Below, piece by piece: positions 53,933 to 63,500 of a DNA stretch of 64,000 nt; position 1 is the first letter of the stretch, and every line of letters begins with the position of its first letter. Where the stretch lies: NCBI RefSeq assembly GCF_009762775.1, contig NZ_CP046401.1, positions 6,708,001 to 6,772,000 of the forward strand, read 5' to 3'. The position numbers were made by a program, and so were the translations under genes. This stretch comes from Maribellus comscasis (GTDB taxonomy: Bacteria; Bacteroidota; Bacteroidia; Bacteroidales; Prolixibacteraceae). The notes beneath the pieces are model-generated. The model had not been told where the DNA came from, ran no database searches, and was given only the letters and a program-made list of their open reading frames with translations.

Positions 53933-55042
53933 ATGAATAGATCAGATAAAAAGATAAATATTGCAATTGTCGGCCTTGGCTTTGGTGCCGAATTTATTCC
54001 AATATACCAAAACCATCCGAATGCCAACTTATATGCAATTTGCCAGCGCAATAAATCAGAATTGGATAAGGTTGGGGAAGCTTTCAGTGTTGAAAAAAGA
54101 TATACGGATTACAGGGATTTACTGAGGGACGATAAAATTGATGCAGTACACATCAACACGCCAATTCATTTGCATGCCGAACAAAGCATTATGGGATTAA
54201 AAGCAGGGAAACATGTTGCCTGCACAGTTCCAATGGCAACAACTGTTGAGGAGTGCAAGGAAATTGTCAGGGCACAAAGGAGTTCCGGGAAGAATTACAT
54301 GATGATGGAAACCACGGTATATTCCAGGGAATTCCTCCATGTAAAAGAACTGCTGCAACAAGGCAAAATGGGGAAGTTACAATTTCTTCGGGCTGCGCAC
54401 CACCAGGAAATGGCCGGCTGGCCGGGATATTGGGAAGGATTGCCGCCCATGCATTATGCTACCCATTGTGTTGGTCCCTGTCTTGCCCTGGCCGGTAAAC
54501 AGGCGGAATATGTCTCATGTTTTGGATCGGGTACAATAGATGAAAAACTGATCGTAAAATACAACTCTTCTTTTGCTGTTGAAACCTGTCATATCAAATT
54601 AAAAGATTCGGATTTATCGGCTGAAATTTCCCGTTCATTATTCAATACTGCAAGAGAATATATAGAAAGTTTTGATGCCTATGGAAGCAAAATGTCTTAT
54701 GAATGGCAGCAAATTGAAAATGAAAAACCTGTTGTATTCACTGGCGAAGATGCTGAAAGAATTGAGATTCCTGATTATGCGTATTTGCTTCCTGAAGGGA
54801 TAAGGCAGTACACTACCAAAGGTGTATATGATCTTGATGAGAATGTCCACCTTTCATTTAAACAAGGGTCGGGACATGGAGGCTCGCATCCGCATCTGGC
54901 CCACGAATTTATCATGAGTATCGTCGAAAACAGGGATGCATTCCCAAATGCTAGCCAATCAGCTAACTGGACGTCAGTGGGCATTCTTGCACATGAATCA
55001 GCGATGGAAGGCGGAATAAGAAAGAACCTCCCGGAATATTAA
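53933..55042 (+). CDS. Gfo/Idh/MocA-family oxidoreductase with altered EKP motif
   Basis: A 369-residue protein without a signal peptide. The NAD-binding start is IAIVGLGFGAEFIPIYQNHP. DAVHINTPIHLHAEQSIMGL follows, then GKHVACTVPMATTVEE. At the place of the EKP motif the protein reads CTVP, so the usual catalytic Lys is absent. The C-terminal domain contains EMAGWPGYWEGLPPMHYATH, which could supply His/Tyr residues. It probably handles a sugar with NAD(P), partnered with ThuA. It lacks Tat or Sec signals, unlike the oxidoreductase of the other locus, so the two act in different compartments. Confidence 0.85.
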   Translation: MNRSDKKINIAIVGLGFGAEFIPIYQNHPNANLYAICQRNKSELDKVGEAFSVEKRYTDYRDLLRDDKIDAVHINTPIHLHAEQSIMGLKAGKHVACTVPMATTVEECKEIVRAQRSSGKNYMMMETTVYSREFLHVKELLQQGKMGKLQFLRAAHHQEMAGWPGYWEGLPPMHYATHCVGPCLALAGKQAEYVSCFGSGTIDEKLIVKYNSSFAVETCHIKLKDSDLSAEISRSLFNTAREYIESFDAYGSKMSYEWQQIENEKPVVFTGEDAERIEIPDYAYLLPEGIRQYTTKGVYDLDENVHLSFKQGSGHGGSHPHLAHEFIMSIVENRDAFPNASQSANWTSVGILAHESAMEGGIRKNLPEY

Positions 55043-55057
55043 TGCAACATAATCTTA

Positions 55058-56197
55058 ATGCTTTATAAAATGATAAAGGCTGTTTATATTTATTTGACTT
55101 TAGGGGTGCTCTTTATAAATAATTCAGAGCTGAATGCACAGGAAGTTCCGTCATATTTAAAAAATTACAAAAAAGAGTATAAAATAAATCCAAGAGAAGC
55201 AAACTTAAATTGGTTTAAAGATGCACAATTTGGTTTGTTTATTCATTACGGATTATACAGCCAGTTGGGTAAAGGGGAATGGGTGCAACTTCATGATCGC
55301 ATTCCATTGGATGAGTATGCCAGACTAAAGGAGAAATTTACTGCTTCAGATTTTGATGCCGGATTTATTACAAAACTGGCAAAAAAGGCAGGTATGAAGT
55401 ATATTACAATCACTTCCAAACACCATGATAGCTTTTGCCTTTTTAACACAAAACAATCAGATTTTAATAGTGTAAACTCCCCGGCTAAAAGAGATTTAAT
55501 TCGGGAACTGGCTGATGCCTGTGAAAAAGAAGGTATAGGGTTATTTTTATATTATTCTTATGCCGCCGACTGGAGACATCCTTATTTTTATTCAAGGGAA
55601 GAAGGTTGGGGTAGTGCACGACCGGCTTATGAAAAAAACCCGGAGGCGTACAAGTATGAAAAACCTGAAGATTTCCGAAAATATATAGATTTTGCTCATG
55701 CTCAAATTAAAGAGTTACTTACGCAATACCCAACCATTGCAGGTATCTGGCTTGACCCCATTATGGGATTTTATGCAAATCCGGATGTATTCCCGATTGA
55801 AGAAACGTATGCACTGATTAGAGATTTATCTCCACATGCATTGATCTCATTTAAACAAGGTGCTAATGGAGATGAAGATTTTGTAGCTCCTGAGCGTAAC
55901 AGTGGTGCAATTGTCGGAGAAGAATATGCTGTTGCCAGAAAAGTAGCAGCATTAAATAAAAACAAACCAAAAGAGATTTGTAATACCATGCAACCCCACT
56001 TAGGAGGATTTCATGGGGGTTCTACCTGGGGATACAACAAAGCAATTGATGGACATCATTTAAAGGTTGAAGATGTAAAAAATTTGTTGGATGAAGCCAA
56101 ATCAAGGAATTGTAACCTTCTGCTAAATGTTGGTCCACTTCCAAATGGTGGGATTCATCCGGAAGATATAGAGACACTATCAAATTTGAGAGAATGA
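55058..56197 (+). CDS. GH29 alpha-L-fucosidase, compact form (PUL 2)
   Basis: A 379-residue exported enzyme (signal ending near ELNAQ, residue 28). GH29 motifs: DAQFGLFIHYGLYSQLG, MKYITITSKHHDSFCLF and IGLFLYYSYAADW. The nucleophile is Asp233 in GIWLDPIMG. NCNLLLNVGPLPNGG is near the end, and the C-terminal beta-domain found in the longer PUL 1 enzyme is missing. It overlaps the next gene by 4 bases (ATGA). Loss of the beta-sandwich suggests the GH29 catalytic module alone. Removal of alpha-L-fucose is likely. Confidence 0.9.
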   Translation: MLYKMIKAVYIYLTLGVLFINNSELNAQEVPSYLKNYKKEYKINPREANLNWFKDAQFGLFIHYGLYSQLGKGEWVQLHDRIPLDEYARLKEKFTASDFDAGFITKLAKKAGMKYITITSKHHDSFCLFNTKQSDFNSVNSPAKRDLIRELADACEKEGIGLFLYYSYAADWRHPYFYSREEGWGSARPAYEKNPEAYKYEKPEDFRKYIDFAHAQIKELLTQYPTIAGIWLDPIMGFYANPDVFPIEETYALIRDLSPHALISFKQGANGDEDFVAPERNSGAIVGEEYAVARKVAALNKNKPKEICNTMQPHLGGFHGGSTWGYNKAIDGHHLKVEDVKNLLDEAKSRNCNLLLNVGPLPNGGIHPEDIETLSNLRE

Positions 56198-57768
56198 ATT
56201 TAATAGATATTTTTATTAAGCGAAGCAAACTAGTTTTTTATTCTGTATTACTGTTATTGTTAATTACAATTGACGTTTCAGCACAGGAAAGTCAAAATGA
56301 TACAATAACACTTAAAGTAGAAAATGTAGTCGATAAAATCAGGGGAGGGCTTTTGGGTGAGATTCTTGGAAATTTAAACGGCCTTCCGCATGAAATGAAA
56401 TACATTAAGGAGCCCGGCAATGTCAAAAACTATGTTCCTTCGTTGCCCGAAGGAGCCTGGACCGACGACGATACTGATTTTGAATGGGTTTACATCTGTG
56501 AGATGCAGAAACAGCGAGACGTTTTTTTACAGCCAACCCAAATCTGTTCGCTTTGGGAGGAAAGAATCAACAAAAGAATATGGTGCTCGAACCGCTTTGC
56601 CCGCTACCTGATGGATATAGGCATAGAACCGCCTCTAACCGGGAAAAGTATTTTTAATCCCTGGGCCTCATTCAATATTTCAGGGCAATTTTTGTGCGAA
56701 ACATTTGCGCTAATTGCACCGGGTATGCCACAAACAGCATCAAAAATAGGCTTGAATTATACCACAGTAACTATTAATAACGAACCGGCGCAAACAACAC
56801 AGCTATTTTCTACGATGATTGCACAGGCTTTTGTTACCGATAATATTAATGACATTATTGATTTTGGTGTTGCTGCAATAGATGAAAACAGTGAATTAAA
56901 TGGAATAATCAATGATGTAAAAAGCTGGTATTCAGAATACCCAAACAACTGGCGAAAAACGAGGCAATTACTACATGAGAAATATACACAGGAAGACAAT
57001 AACATACGCGATTTTAACGGGCACGAGCTGAATACGGGAGCAATCATCGCAGCACTGTTATATGGGAATGGTGATTTTTCCGAATCGCTTAAATTGGCTT
57101 TTAACTTTGGGTGGGATGCTGATTGCAATGCCGCTACCGTTGGTACAATACTGGGGGTAATTCACGGATACAGGAATATGATAAGCCGCAATTCTCACGC
57201 TCATCAGGACTGGATGATAGTTGACCGATATAAAAATATCACCCGGGATAACATGCCTATGAATGAAACCATAACCAGCTATGCTGACCGGATTATTGAA
57301 TTATTCGAGATGGTAAATTCAATTAACGGTGGTGAAAAAGTATTGGACAATAACCGGATGGTTTATAAGATTATTCCTGAACATCCTACTCCGGTTGTCG
57401 AGCTCGCTGATCTGGAGAAACAAAAACAGATTATTAAAATTGAATTGGAAGAACAGATAAAGAAAGATTTACAAAGTACGGACCGTAAATCAAGAGCCAG
57501 GGCCGCATATTACGCTGTTTGCCTTGATATGGATAAAAGTATTAAAAGTAAATACCCTGATAAATGGGAACAAGCAAGTTACGATTTGAGCGGGTATTGG
57601 AAACTAATGAGCAGTGTCTTTTTCTTTCGATATACAGAATTTAATGACTTTAGACAATTCAGACAAAAATTTATAGAAGCAGGTTTTAAGGGTCCCAAAA
57701 AAGAATATGAAGATGATGAGTTGTATAATGATATGGAAATTTGGAAGGAGCCAGAAAGACTATATTAA
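56194..57768 (+). CDS. ADP-ribosylglycohydrolase-family (DraG-like) exported protein
   Basis: A 524-residue protein with a signal segment (~13-30) ending near DVSAQ. Family motifs are VVDKIRGGLLGEILG, AWTDDDTDFEW (the TDDT-type metal site) and FGWDADCNAATVGTILGVIHG (the second metal site, usually GxDADTxAA). The all-helical core covers ~45-370; a ~150-residue C-terminal extension is unassigned. True ADP-ribosylhydrolases are cytoplasmic. Exported versions in PULs must use other substrates, perhaps an N- or O-glycoside bond. Its start overlaps the fucosidase stop, so the two are translated together. Confidence 0.82.
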   Translation: MNLIDIFIKRSKLVFYSVLLLLLITIDVSAQESQNDTITLKVENVVDKIRGGLLGEILGNLNGLPHEMKYIKEPGNVKNYVPSLPEGAWTDDDTDFEWVYICEMQKQRDVFLQPTQICSLWEERINKRIWCSNRFARYLMDIGIEPPLTGKSIFNPWASFNISGQFLCETFALIAPGMPQTASKIGLNYTTVTINNEPAQTTQLFSTMIAQAFVTDNINDIIDFGVAAIDENSELNGIINDVKSWYSEYPNNWRKTRQLLHEKYTQEDNNIRDFNGHELNTGAIIAALLYGNGDFSESLKLAFNFGWDADCNAATVGTILGVIHGYRNMISRNSHAHQDWMIVDRYKNITRDNMPMNETITSYADRIIELFEMVNSINGGEKVLDNNRMVYKIIPEHPTPVVELADLEKQKQIIKIELEEQIKKDLQSTDRKSRARAAYYAVCLDMDKSIKSKYPDKWEQASYDLSGYWKLMSSVFFFRYTEFNDFRQFRQKFIEAGFKGPKKEYEDDELYNDMEIWKEPERLY

Positions 57769-57794
57769 AATATTTTATTCCTAATAAATAATAG

Positions 57795-59720
57795 ATGAAA
57801 AAAAATATTTTGTCATATTTTAAAAGTGTAATTCTGGTATTTTCACTATGCCTTCTGGTTGCTTGTAATAAACCTGTAATTTATGTATCAGCAAGTGGGA
57901 AAGATACCAATGCAGGAACTAAAAATGCACCACTTGCTTCCATTGAAAAAGCGTTAGAGCTTTCCCGGATTGATAATAAAAAGCAAATTCTTATTAAGAA
58001 AGGTTCCTATTACGACGTTTCTGTGTCATTATCAGAACAAGATTCAGGATTGATAATTCAATCTGAAGATGAGGGAGAGGTGTATCTTTTTGGAGGAAAG
58101 CCAATTCAAAATTGGCAACAGGAAGGCGAATGGTATGTTGCTAATCTTCCCGGTTCTGGAAATAGATCCTGGGATATTCAAAGCCTGATTGTGAATGACT
58201 CGTTAAGAGACAGGTCCAAATTTCCGGAGGAAGGAACTTTTCAAAGCCTTAATAAATGGCCGCATCGTTGGCAAAGTTCACAGGGAGGTTGGGCTAAAAA
58301 ACCTACATACGATGAATTGACCACTTTGTATTATAATCCTGAAGACTTTAATTATTTTGATGTTCATAACGCTGAAATTTCTGTAATTCATGTATGGGAT
58401 GAATCATATGTTGCGGTCGAAAATATTGATACTATAAATCATAGCATTCGATTTTCATATCCTACAACACACCCTTCAGGAGCTTGGAATAGACAAGATT
58501 ATGTGGTTTGGAATGTAAAAGAAGGTATGACTAAACCTGGACAATGGTTTTTAGACCGTGCTAATGAAAAGATTTATTACTGGCCGTTTAGTCATGAGCA
58601 AATTTCAAATTTTAGTGCATTGGTTCCTACTAAGGATTTTGTTTTCAATCTTAAAAAAGGGGCTGACAATATTACCATCAGGGATATTAACATTTCATGT
58701 GCAGGTATTAAGTTAAAAAATCCAAATTATGCTTCAGGGAGACTAGATGCGGGCGCAGTTCGGGCTGATAGTATTTCAAATTTATTACTGGAGGATGTAG
58801 AGATAAAAAATACATCTGGTTGGGCTGTTTTTATTGAAAATTCCTCCGATGTAAGAGTAAAGGATTGTGAAGTATCCAATACCGGGGCTGGTGGAATTAG
58901 ATTTAGTGGCACACGAATCAGTGTCGAAAATTCTGGAATCCATGATGTAGGAAAATTGTTTTTAAGCTCGGTTGGCATCCTTGGAAAAGGCAGTAACAAT
59001 AATATTTCTCATTGTGAATTGTATAATCTTCCATATTGTGCTATAAACGGAATTGGAGATCACTCTTTGGCAGAGTATAACCTCATATACAATTTCAAGC
59101 AACATCTGGAAGATGGTGGGGCAATTTATTGTAATAAGGCTGATTCAACGATTTATCAACACAACGCTACCTTGCTGCCTGTTAGTAGCGGGATTGAGGG
59201 TAGGACCTATTATTTTGACGAACTTTCAAATCATTGTAAAATTTACAATAATCTCGCTGTTAACACGCTGGATCCAGCACATATTCACATGGCTAACAAT
59301 ATTGAGGTAACCAATAATCTGTTTTACGATCAAGGGCTTCAAATCATGGGCTTCAGGATGAGCTCCAATCTCCGTTTTATCAATAATACCTTTATTGCCG
59401 ATACGGTGATATTTAGTGGGCCAAATGGAGAACCACTTACTGTGAAAAAGGAATCGCTTAATGCTATTTATCAAAAGTTCTATGAAGCAAGTGGTATAGT
59501 AGAAATGACTGGAAATAAGTTTTACGCCAATGCCGTTCAGGAACAATTTGTTGAAATATATACACGTAAAAGACAAAGTGATTTACCTGTTGAAGATTTA
59601 AACGATTTGTCGGAGCCTAAAAGTAAGAATGAATTTTTGGAAATGATTCCGGAGAAATTTAATCAGACCGGTTATCGCAACAATTTTTGGGAAGTACTTG
59701 AAAAGATGATTTCAGGATAA
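57795..59720 (+). CDS. Beta-helix lipoprotein, GH141-like
   Basis: A 641-residue lipoprotein (LVAC, Cys24). Starts with VIYVSASGKDTNAGTKNAPL, a beta-helix entry motif, and continues with many short coils (NITIRDINISCAGIKL, LLLEDVEIKNTSGWAVFIEN, NNISHCELYNLPYCAING). The combination of an intact beta-helix with a middle insertion (WDIQSLIVNDSLRDRSKFP) resembles GH141, whose characterised member is an alpha-L-fucosidase on rhamnogalacturonan-II. GH110 or a lyase is also possible. It follows the ADP-ribosylglycohydrolase-like gene by 26 bases. Confidence 0.7.
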   Translation: MKKNILSYFKSVILVFSLCLLVACNKPVIYVSASGKDTNAGTKNAPLASIEKALELSRIDNKKQILIKKGSYYDVSVSLSEQDSGLIIQSEDEGEVYLFGGKPIQNWQQEGEWYVANLPGSGNRSWDIQSLIVNDSLRDRSKFPEEGTFQSLNKWPHRWQSSQGGWAKKPTYDELTTLYYNPEDFNYFDVHNAEISVIHVWDESYVAVENIDTINHSIRFSYPTTHPSGAWNRQDYVVWNVKEGMTKPGQWFLDRANEKIYYWPFSHEQISNFSALVPTKDFVFNLKKGADNITIRDINISCAGIKLKNPNYASGRLDAGAVRADSISNLLLEDVEIKNTSGWAVFIENSSDVRVKDCEVSNTGAGGIRFSGTRISVENSGIHDVGKLFLSSVGILGKGSNNNISHCELYNLPYCAINGIGDHSLAEYNLIYNFKQHLEDGGAIYCNKADSTIYQHNATLLPVSSGIEGRTYYFDELSNHCKIYNNLAVNTLDPAHIHMANNIEVTNNLFYDQGLQIMGFRMSSNLRFINNTFIADTVIFSGPNGEPLTVKKESLNAIYQKFYEASGIVEMTGNKFYANAVQEQFVEIYTRKRQSDLPVEDLNDLSEPKSKNEFLEMIPEKFNQTGYRNNFWEVLEKMISG

Positions 59721-59795
59721 TAAGATATTGTGAAACTTTAGATATTATTTATTTGGAATAAATATTAATGTGTTCAAATATAAAGAGTTAGAATT

Positions 59796-61946
59796 ATGAT
59801 CAAATACGCTAAAATATTCCTATTTATTTTTTTACCTGGCATTATTTCATGTCAGGGAGAGAATGTTGTTCGCGTATATTTTCCTAAATCCTCACCGATT
59901 CTAAAGTACGGAATTTCAAAATTCGCTGACCAAATAGACATTTCAACATATGATATTAGCCACGAGCCTGAAACCCAAAACCAGCCTTCTGTTTTTATTT
60001 TAACACCTGGGTTCTATCCCAATCAGGAAGCAGAGGCTATTTTTAAAGTTCATCATCAGGATATAACAAATGATGGTTATAAAATAAAACGGGAAAAGAA
60101 CAAAGTTTATGTAATTGGTGCAACGGAAAGAGGCTGTTTGTACGGAATTCTGGATATAACAGAACAGTTGAAAAGTGGAATTTCCCTGGATAAAATCGAA
60201 GAGAAACATGTTAATCCCGCAATATCATTTCGGGCCATAAAATTTAATTTGCCCTGGTCGTCGTATCGGGGAGGTCCTTCAACAGAAGTTCATGTTGAAA
60301 CGTGCAAAGATCTGGAATTTTGGGAAGCTTTTTTAGATATGATGGTTAAAAACAGGCTCAATGCATTGACGCTGTGGAACCGCCATCCTTTTACAAATAT
60401 GATCAGAGCCGCAAATTTTCCCATGGCCACACTACTAAGCGAGGAGGAACTTGAAGAGTGGCAGTTGTTCTGGAAAGCCTTGTTTAAAATGGCTAAAAAC
60501 AGAGGCATTGAAACTTATATGGTCAACTGGAATATTGTGGTTTCTCCGGAATTTGCAAAAGCATATGAAACCAGACAATACGGTGACACATCGGATCTTG
60601 TAAAAACATATACACGCGAGTCGGTGACCCAGCTGATAAATGAATACGAGGATCTTACAGGGCTTGGTGTGACATTAGCCGACTGGATGGGAAATCATGG
60701 GGTTGAATATATGACACCTTCCGAACGTGAAGATTGGATAGAGGATACATTCATCCAGGGAATAGCTAATGCAAACAGAAAAGTAAAATTTATACACAGG
60801 GCTGTATTGGCGGGCGCTCCAAAAGAGATGAGAAGGGTAATTGATAAAGCTGATTTGCCTGAAAAAACAATTGTAGAAGTAAAGTTCAACTGGTCGCACG
60901 GGCATTCCAGCCCCAAATTATTGCTTACTCATGCTAACCATCAGGGGACAATTGAGAAAGATTTCTGGTATCCAATGCCTGAAAACTATTTTATAGCATG
61001 GATGATCAGAAACGAAGATTTCTTTGTCCTTAGGTGGGGAGATCCTGAGTTTATTAGATCGCATATCAAGATTAATAACCACGAATATGTTGACGGTTAT
61101 TTTGTTGGTTCTGAATGTTATATTCCGGCAAAAGATTATTCACATATTGATCCTCACCCTGATAAAACGTGGAAGTATGCATTTGAAAAACAGTGGTTGT
61201 TTTACCATTTGTGGGGAAGGTTGATGTACAATCCAAATGAATCCGACGAAGCACTTGCCAAAGAATTTAACAAGCGATATCAAAATGCAGAGCCCTTAAA
61301 ATTGCTAAATGCATATACGCTGGCCTCAAAAGTTCCGGAACTTATAGCTACATTTTACAAAGCTACCTGGGATTTCACATTATACAGTGAAGGGTTTTTG
61401 TCGGTATCACCGGTTGGTTTTAGTGATGGGAAGTCGCCTTTTATATCCATTGAGGAATTGATTAAGCATGAAACGCTTGACCCGAAATACCTGAATATAA
61501 TTGATTATGTGGATAAGTTGAATGGTGGAAGTTTCATCAGTGGTGAAATCATCACTCCTTTGCAGCTTGCAAACACTATTGATGAAGAATGCAACGAAGC
61601 TCTTTCAATAATCAACGGAATTAATACATCTGATAGTAATCCAGCTTTAAAATCTGAGTTGGATGACATTGCCACCTGGTGTAACCTTGGTTTCTATTTC
61701 GCAGATAAAATTCGGGCAGGAGTTGCACTTCAAACATACATTACAAAAAAACAGGAGATGGATAAACGAAAAGCGATAAGCTTATTGGAAAAATGCTTGG
61801 GTCACTGGAAAAATGTGATCAAGCTTACAGCTGACCGGTATCAAGAGATGCCGTATTCAGGTACGCATTTCGATGGTACTTTTCATTGGAGTGACTATTT
61901 AAAAGATGTGGAAGCTGATATTGAATTCGCGAAAGAAGTTGAATAA
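59796..61946 (+). CDS. GH67/GH20-like glycosidase lipoprotein, family uncertain
   Basis: A 716-residue lipoprotein (GIISC, Cys19). The N-terminal domain (~25-130, with GYKIKREKNKVYVIGATERGCLYGI) matches the alpha/beta domain shared by GH20, GH67 and GH84 enzymes. A TIM barrel follows (AISFRAIKFNLPW, NRLNALTLWNRHPF, GIETYMVNWNIV, LGVTLADWMGNHG). The helical C-terminal ~200 residues resemble those of GH67/GH115-like proteins. Barrel signs suggest an alpha-glucuronidase-type enzyme, but no catalytic pair could be fixed. Adjacent to a sulfatase and fucosidase, it may remove an acidic sugar. Confidence 0.65.
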   Translation: MIKYAKIFLFIFLPGIISCQGENVVRVYFPKSSPILKYGISKFADQIDISTYDISHEPETQNQPSVFILTPGFYPNQEAEAIFKVHHQDITNDGYKIKREKNKVYVIGATERGCLYGILDITEQLKSGISLDKIEEKHVNPAISFRAIKFNLPWSSYRGGPSTEVHVETCKDLEFWEAFLDMMVKNRLNALTLWNRHPFTNMIRAANFPMATLLSEEELEEWQLFWKALFKMAKNRGIETYMVNWNIVVSPEFAKAYETRQYGDTSDLVKTYTRESVTQLINEYEDLTGLGVTLADWMGNHGVEYMTPSEREDWIEDTFIQGIANANRKVKFIHRAVLAGAPKEMRRVIDKADLPEKTIVEVKFNWSHGHSSPKLLLTHANHQGTIEKDFWYPMPENYFIAWMIRNEDFFVLRWGDPEFIRSHIKINNHEYVDGYFVGSECYIPAKDYSHIDPHPDKTWKYAFEKQWLFYHLWGRLMYNPNESDEALAKEFNKRYQNAEPLKLLNAYTLASKVPELIATFYKATWDFTLYSEGFLSVSPVGFSDGKSPFISIEELIKHETLDPKYLNIIDYVDKLNGGSFISGEIITPLQLANTIDEECNEALSIINGINTSDSNPALKSELDDIATWCNLGFYFADKIRAGVALQTYITKKQEMDKRKAISLLEKCLGHWKNVIKLTADRYQEMPYSGTHFDGTFHWSDYLKDVEADIEFAKEVE

Positions 61947-61990
61947 TGAAAAAATATGAACGAGAAACTTTAAAACAGATACAAAGAAAT

Positions 61991-63418
61991 ATGAAAAAAA
62001 ATAATTTATTGAAACTGTCAATATTATTGTTGCTTTTTAGCGTTGGATGTAGAGAAAAAATTTTGGAAAAAGACCAGTTTCCTAATGTCATTATCTTCTT
62101 CTGCGATGACCTTGGTTATGGCGATATCGGACCATTTGGGCACCCAACTATCCATACGCCCAATTTGGATAAAATGGCTGAAGAGGGACAAAAATGGACA
62201 AACTTCTATGTCGCGGCACCAGTTTGTACCCCAAGTAGGGCAGGAATACTTACAGGGCGATTACCGATACGTTCAGGGATGTGTAGCGAAAACAGAAGGG
62301 TTTTGTTTCCTGATTCAGAAGGCGGATTGCCACCAAGTGAGATTACGATTGCCAAAGCGTTAAAAACAAAAGGCTATTCAACAGCTTGTATTGGCAAATG
62401 GCATTTGGGACATTTGCCACAATATAGTCCTAATGCACATGGATTTGATTATTATTTTGGCATACCATACAGCAATGATATGGATAGGGAAGAAGGTGTA
62501 AAACCTTATGAATCATGCATCGATCCGAAAGTTGAATACTTTAATGTACCTCTCATGCGTAATTCAGAGATTATTGAACGACCAGCAAATCAAGAAACAA
62601 TTACTAAAAGATATACTAAGGAAGCAATCAATTTTATTGATGAGAACAAGAGTAAACCTTTTTTTCTTTATCTGGCACATTCAATGCCACATGTCCCGCT
62701 CTTCAGATCAGAAGATTTTGCAAATAAGAGTCTTCGTGGAGTTTATGGAGACGTAATTGAAGAATTGGATTGGAGCATAGGAAGGATTCTGGATAAATTA
62801 GAAGAAAGTGGTTTAGATGAAAATACCATGGTGGTTTTTACATCTGATAATGGGCCTTGGCTGATTTTCAACGAATTTGGTGGGAGTGCCGGTTTGTTGA
62901 GAGGTGGAAAGGGAGGAACGTTTGAAGGAGGAATGCGGGAACCGACCGTGTTTTGGTGGCCTGGAAAAATCGAACACCGGATTGTAATGGATATTGGTTC
63001 TACCTTGGATTTACTCCCTACAATATGCAGCCTAACCGGCATTGAATTGGATAAGGATCGGATTTATGATGGTTTTGATCTATCTCCCGTTTTATTTAGT
63101 GGTGAAAAAAGTGAAAGAAACATAATTTATTACTATCGTGATACCGAAGTCTATGCAATTCGGAATGGATCTTTCAAGGCACATTTTAAAACAAAGGATG
63201 AATACGGTTCAAACGAAACGATATCTCACAATCCTCCGCTATTGTATGACTTAAATGTAGACCCTTCAGAGAAATATAACATATCAGATAAACATCCTCA
63301 TATAATTCAGGAGATGAAGGTTTTGCTTAAAGAGCATCAATCAACAGTTGTCCCAGTTGAAAATCAGTTAGAAAAATTTGAGAACAAAGAGGAAGATTAT
63401 CAATCAAAAAGTTTGTAG
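61991..63418 (+). CDS. Formylglycine-dependent sulfatase (S1 family), lipoprotein
   Basis: About 475 residues from ATG 61991, chosen because it gives a normal lipoprotein signal (FSVGC, Cys20). A start at 61946 overlapping the preceding stop (TAATG) is possible and would add 15 residues. Sulfatase motifs: PNVIIFFCDDLGYGDIG (metal Asp pair), the formylglycine site VCTPSRAGILTG (Cys79), GKWHLGH, FLYLAHSMPHVPL and FTSDNGPW. Length and motifs fit S1 arylsulfatase-like enzymes. It needs an anaerobic or aerobic maturase encoded elsewhere. It should remove sulfate esters from the PUL 2 glycan. Confidence 0.92.
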   Translation: MKKNNLLKLSILLLLFSVGCREKILEKDQFPNVIIFFCDDLGYGDIGPFGHPTIHTPNLDKMAEEGQKWTNFYVAAPVCTPSRAGILTGRLPIRSGMCSENRRVLFPDSEGGLPPSEITIAKALKTKGYSTACIGKWHLGHLPQYSPNAHGFDYYFGIPYSNDMDREEGVKPYESCIDPKVEYFNVPLMRNSEIIERPANQETITKRYTKEAINFIDENKSKPFFLYLAHSMPHVPLFRSEDFANKSLRGVYGDVIEELDWSIGRILDKLEESGLDENTMVVFTSDNGPWLIFNEFGGSAGLLRGGKGGTFEGGMREPTVFWWPGKIEHRIVMDIGSTLDLLPTICSLTGIELDKDRIYDGFDLSPVLFSGEKSERNIIYYYRDTEVYAIRNGSFKAHFKTKDEYGSNETISHNPPLLYDLNVDPSEKYNISDKHPHIIQEMKVLLKEHQSTVVPVENQLEKFENKEEDYQSKSL

Positions 63419-63500
63419 CGTTATGGACAATCTAAGATTTGTAAACGCAGTTGAGTCAGATATAGGAAGTTTTAAATAATAATGGTTAAAAGTTAAAACT

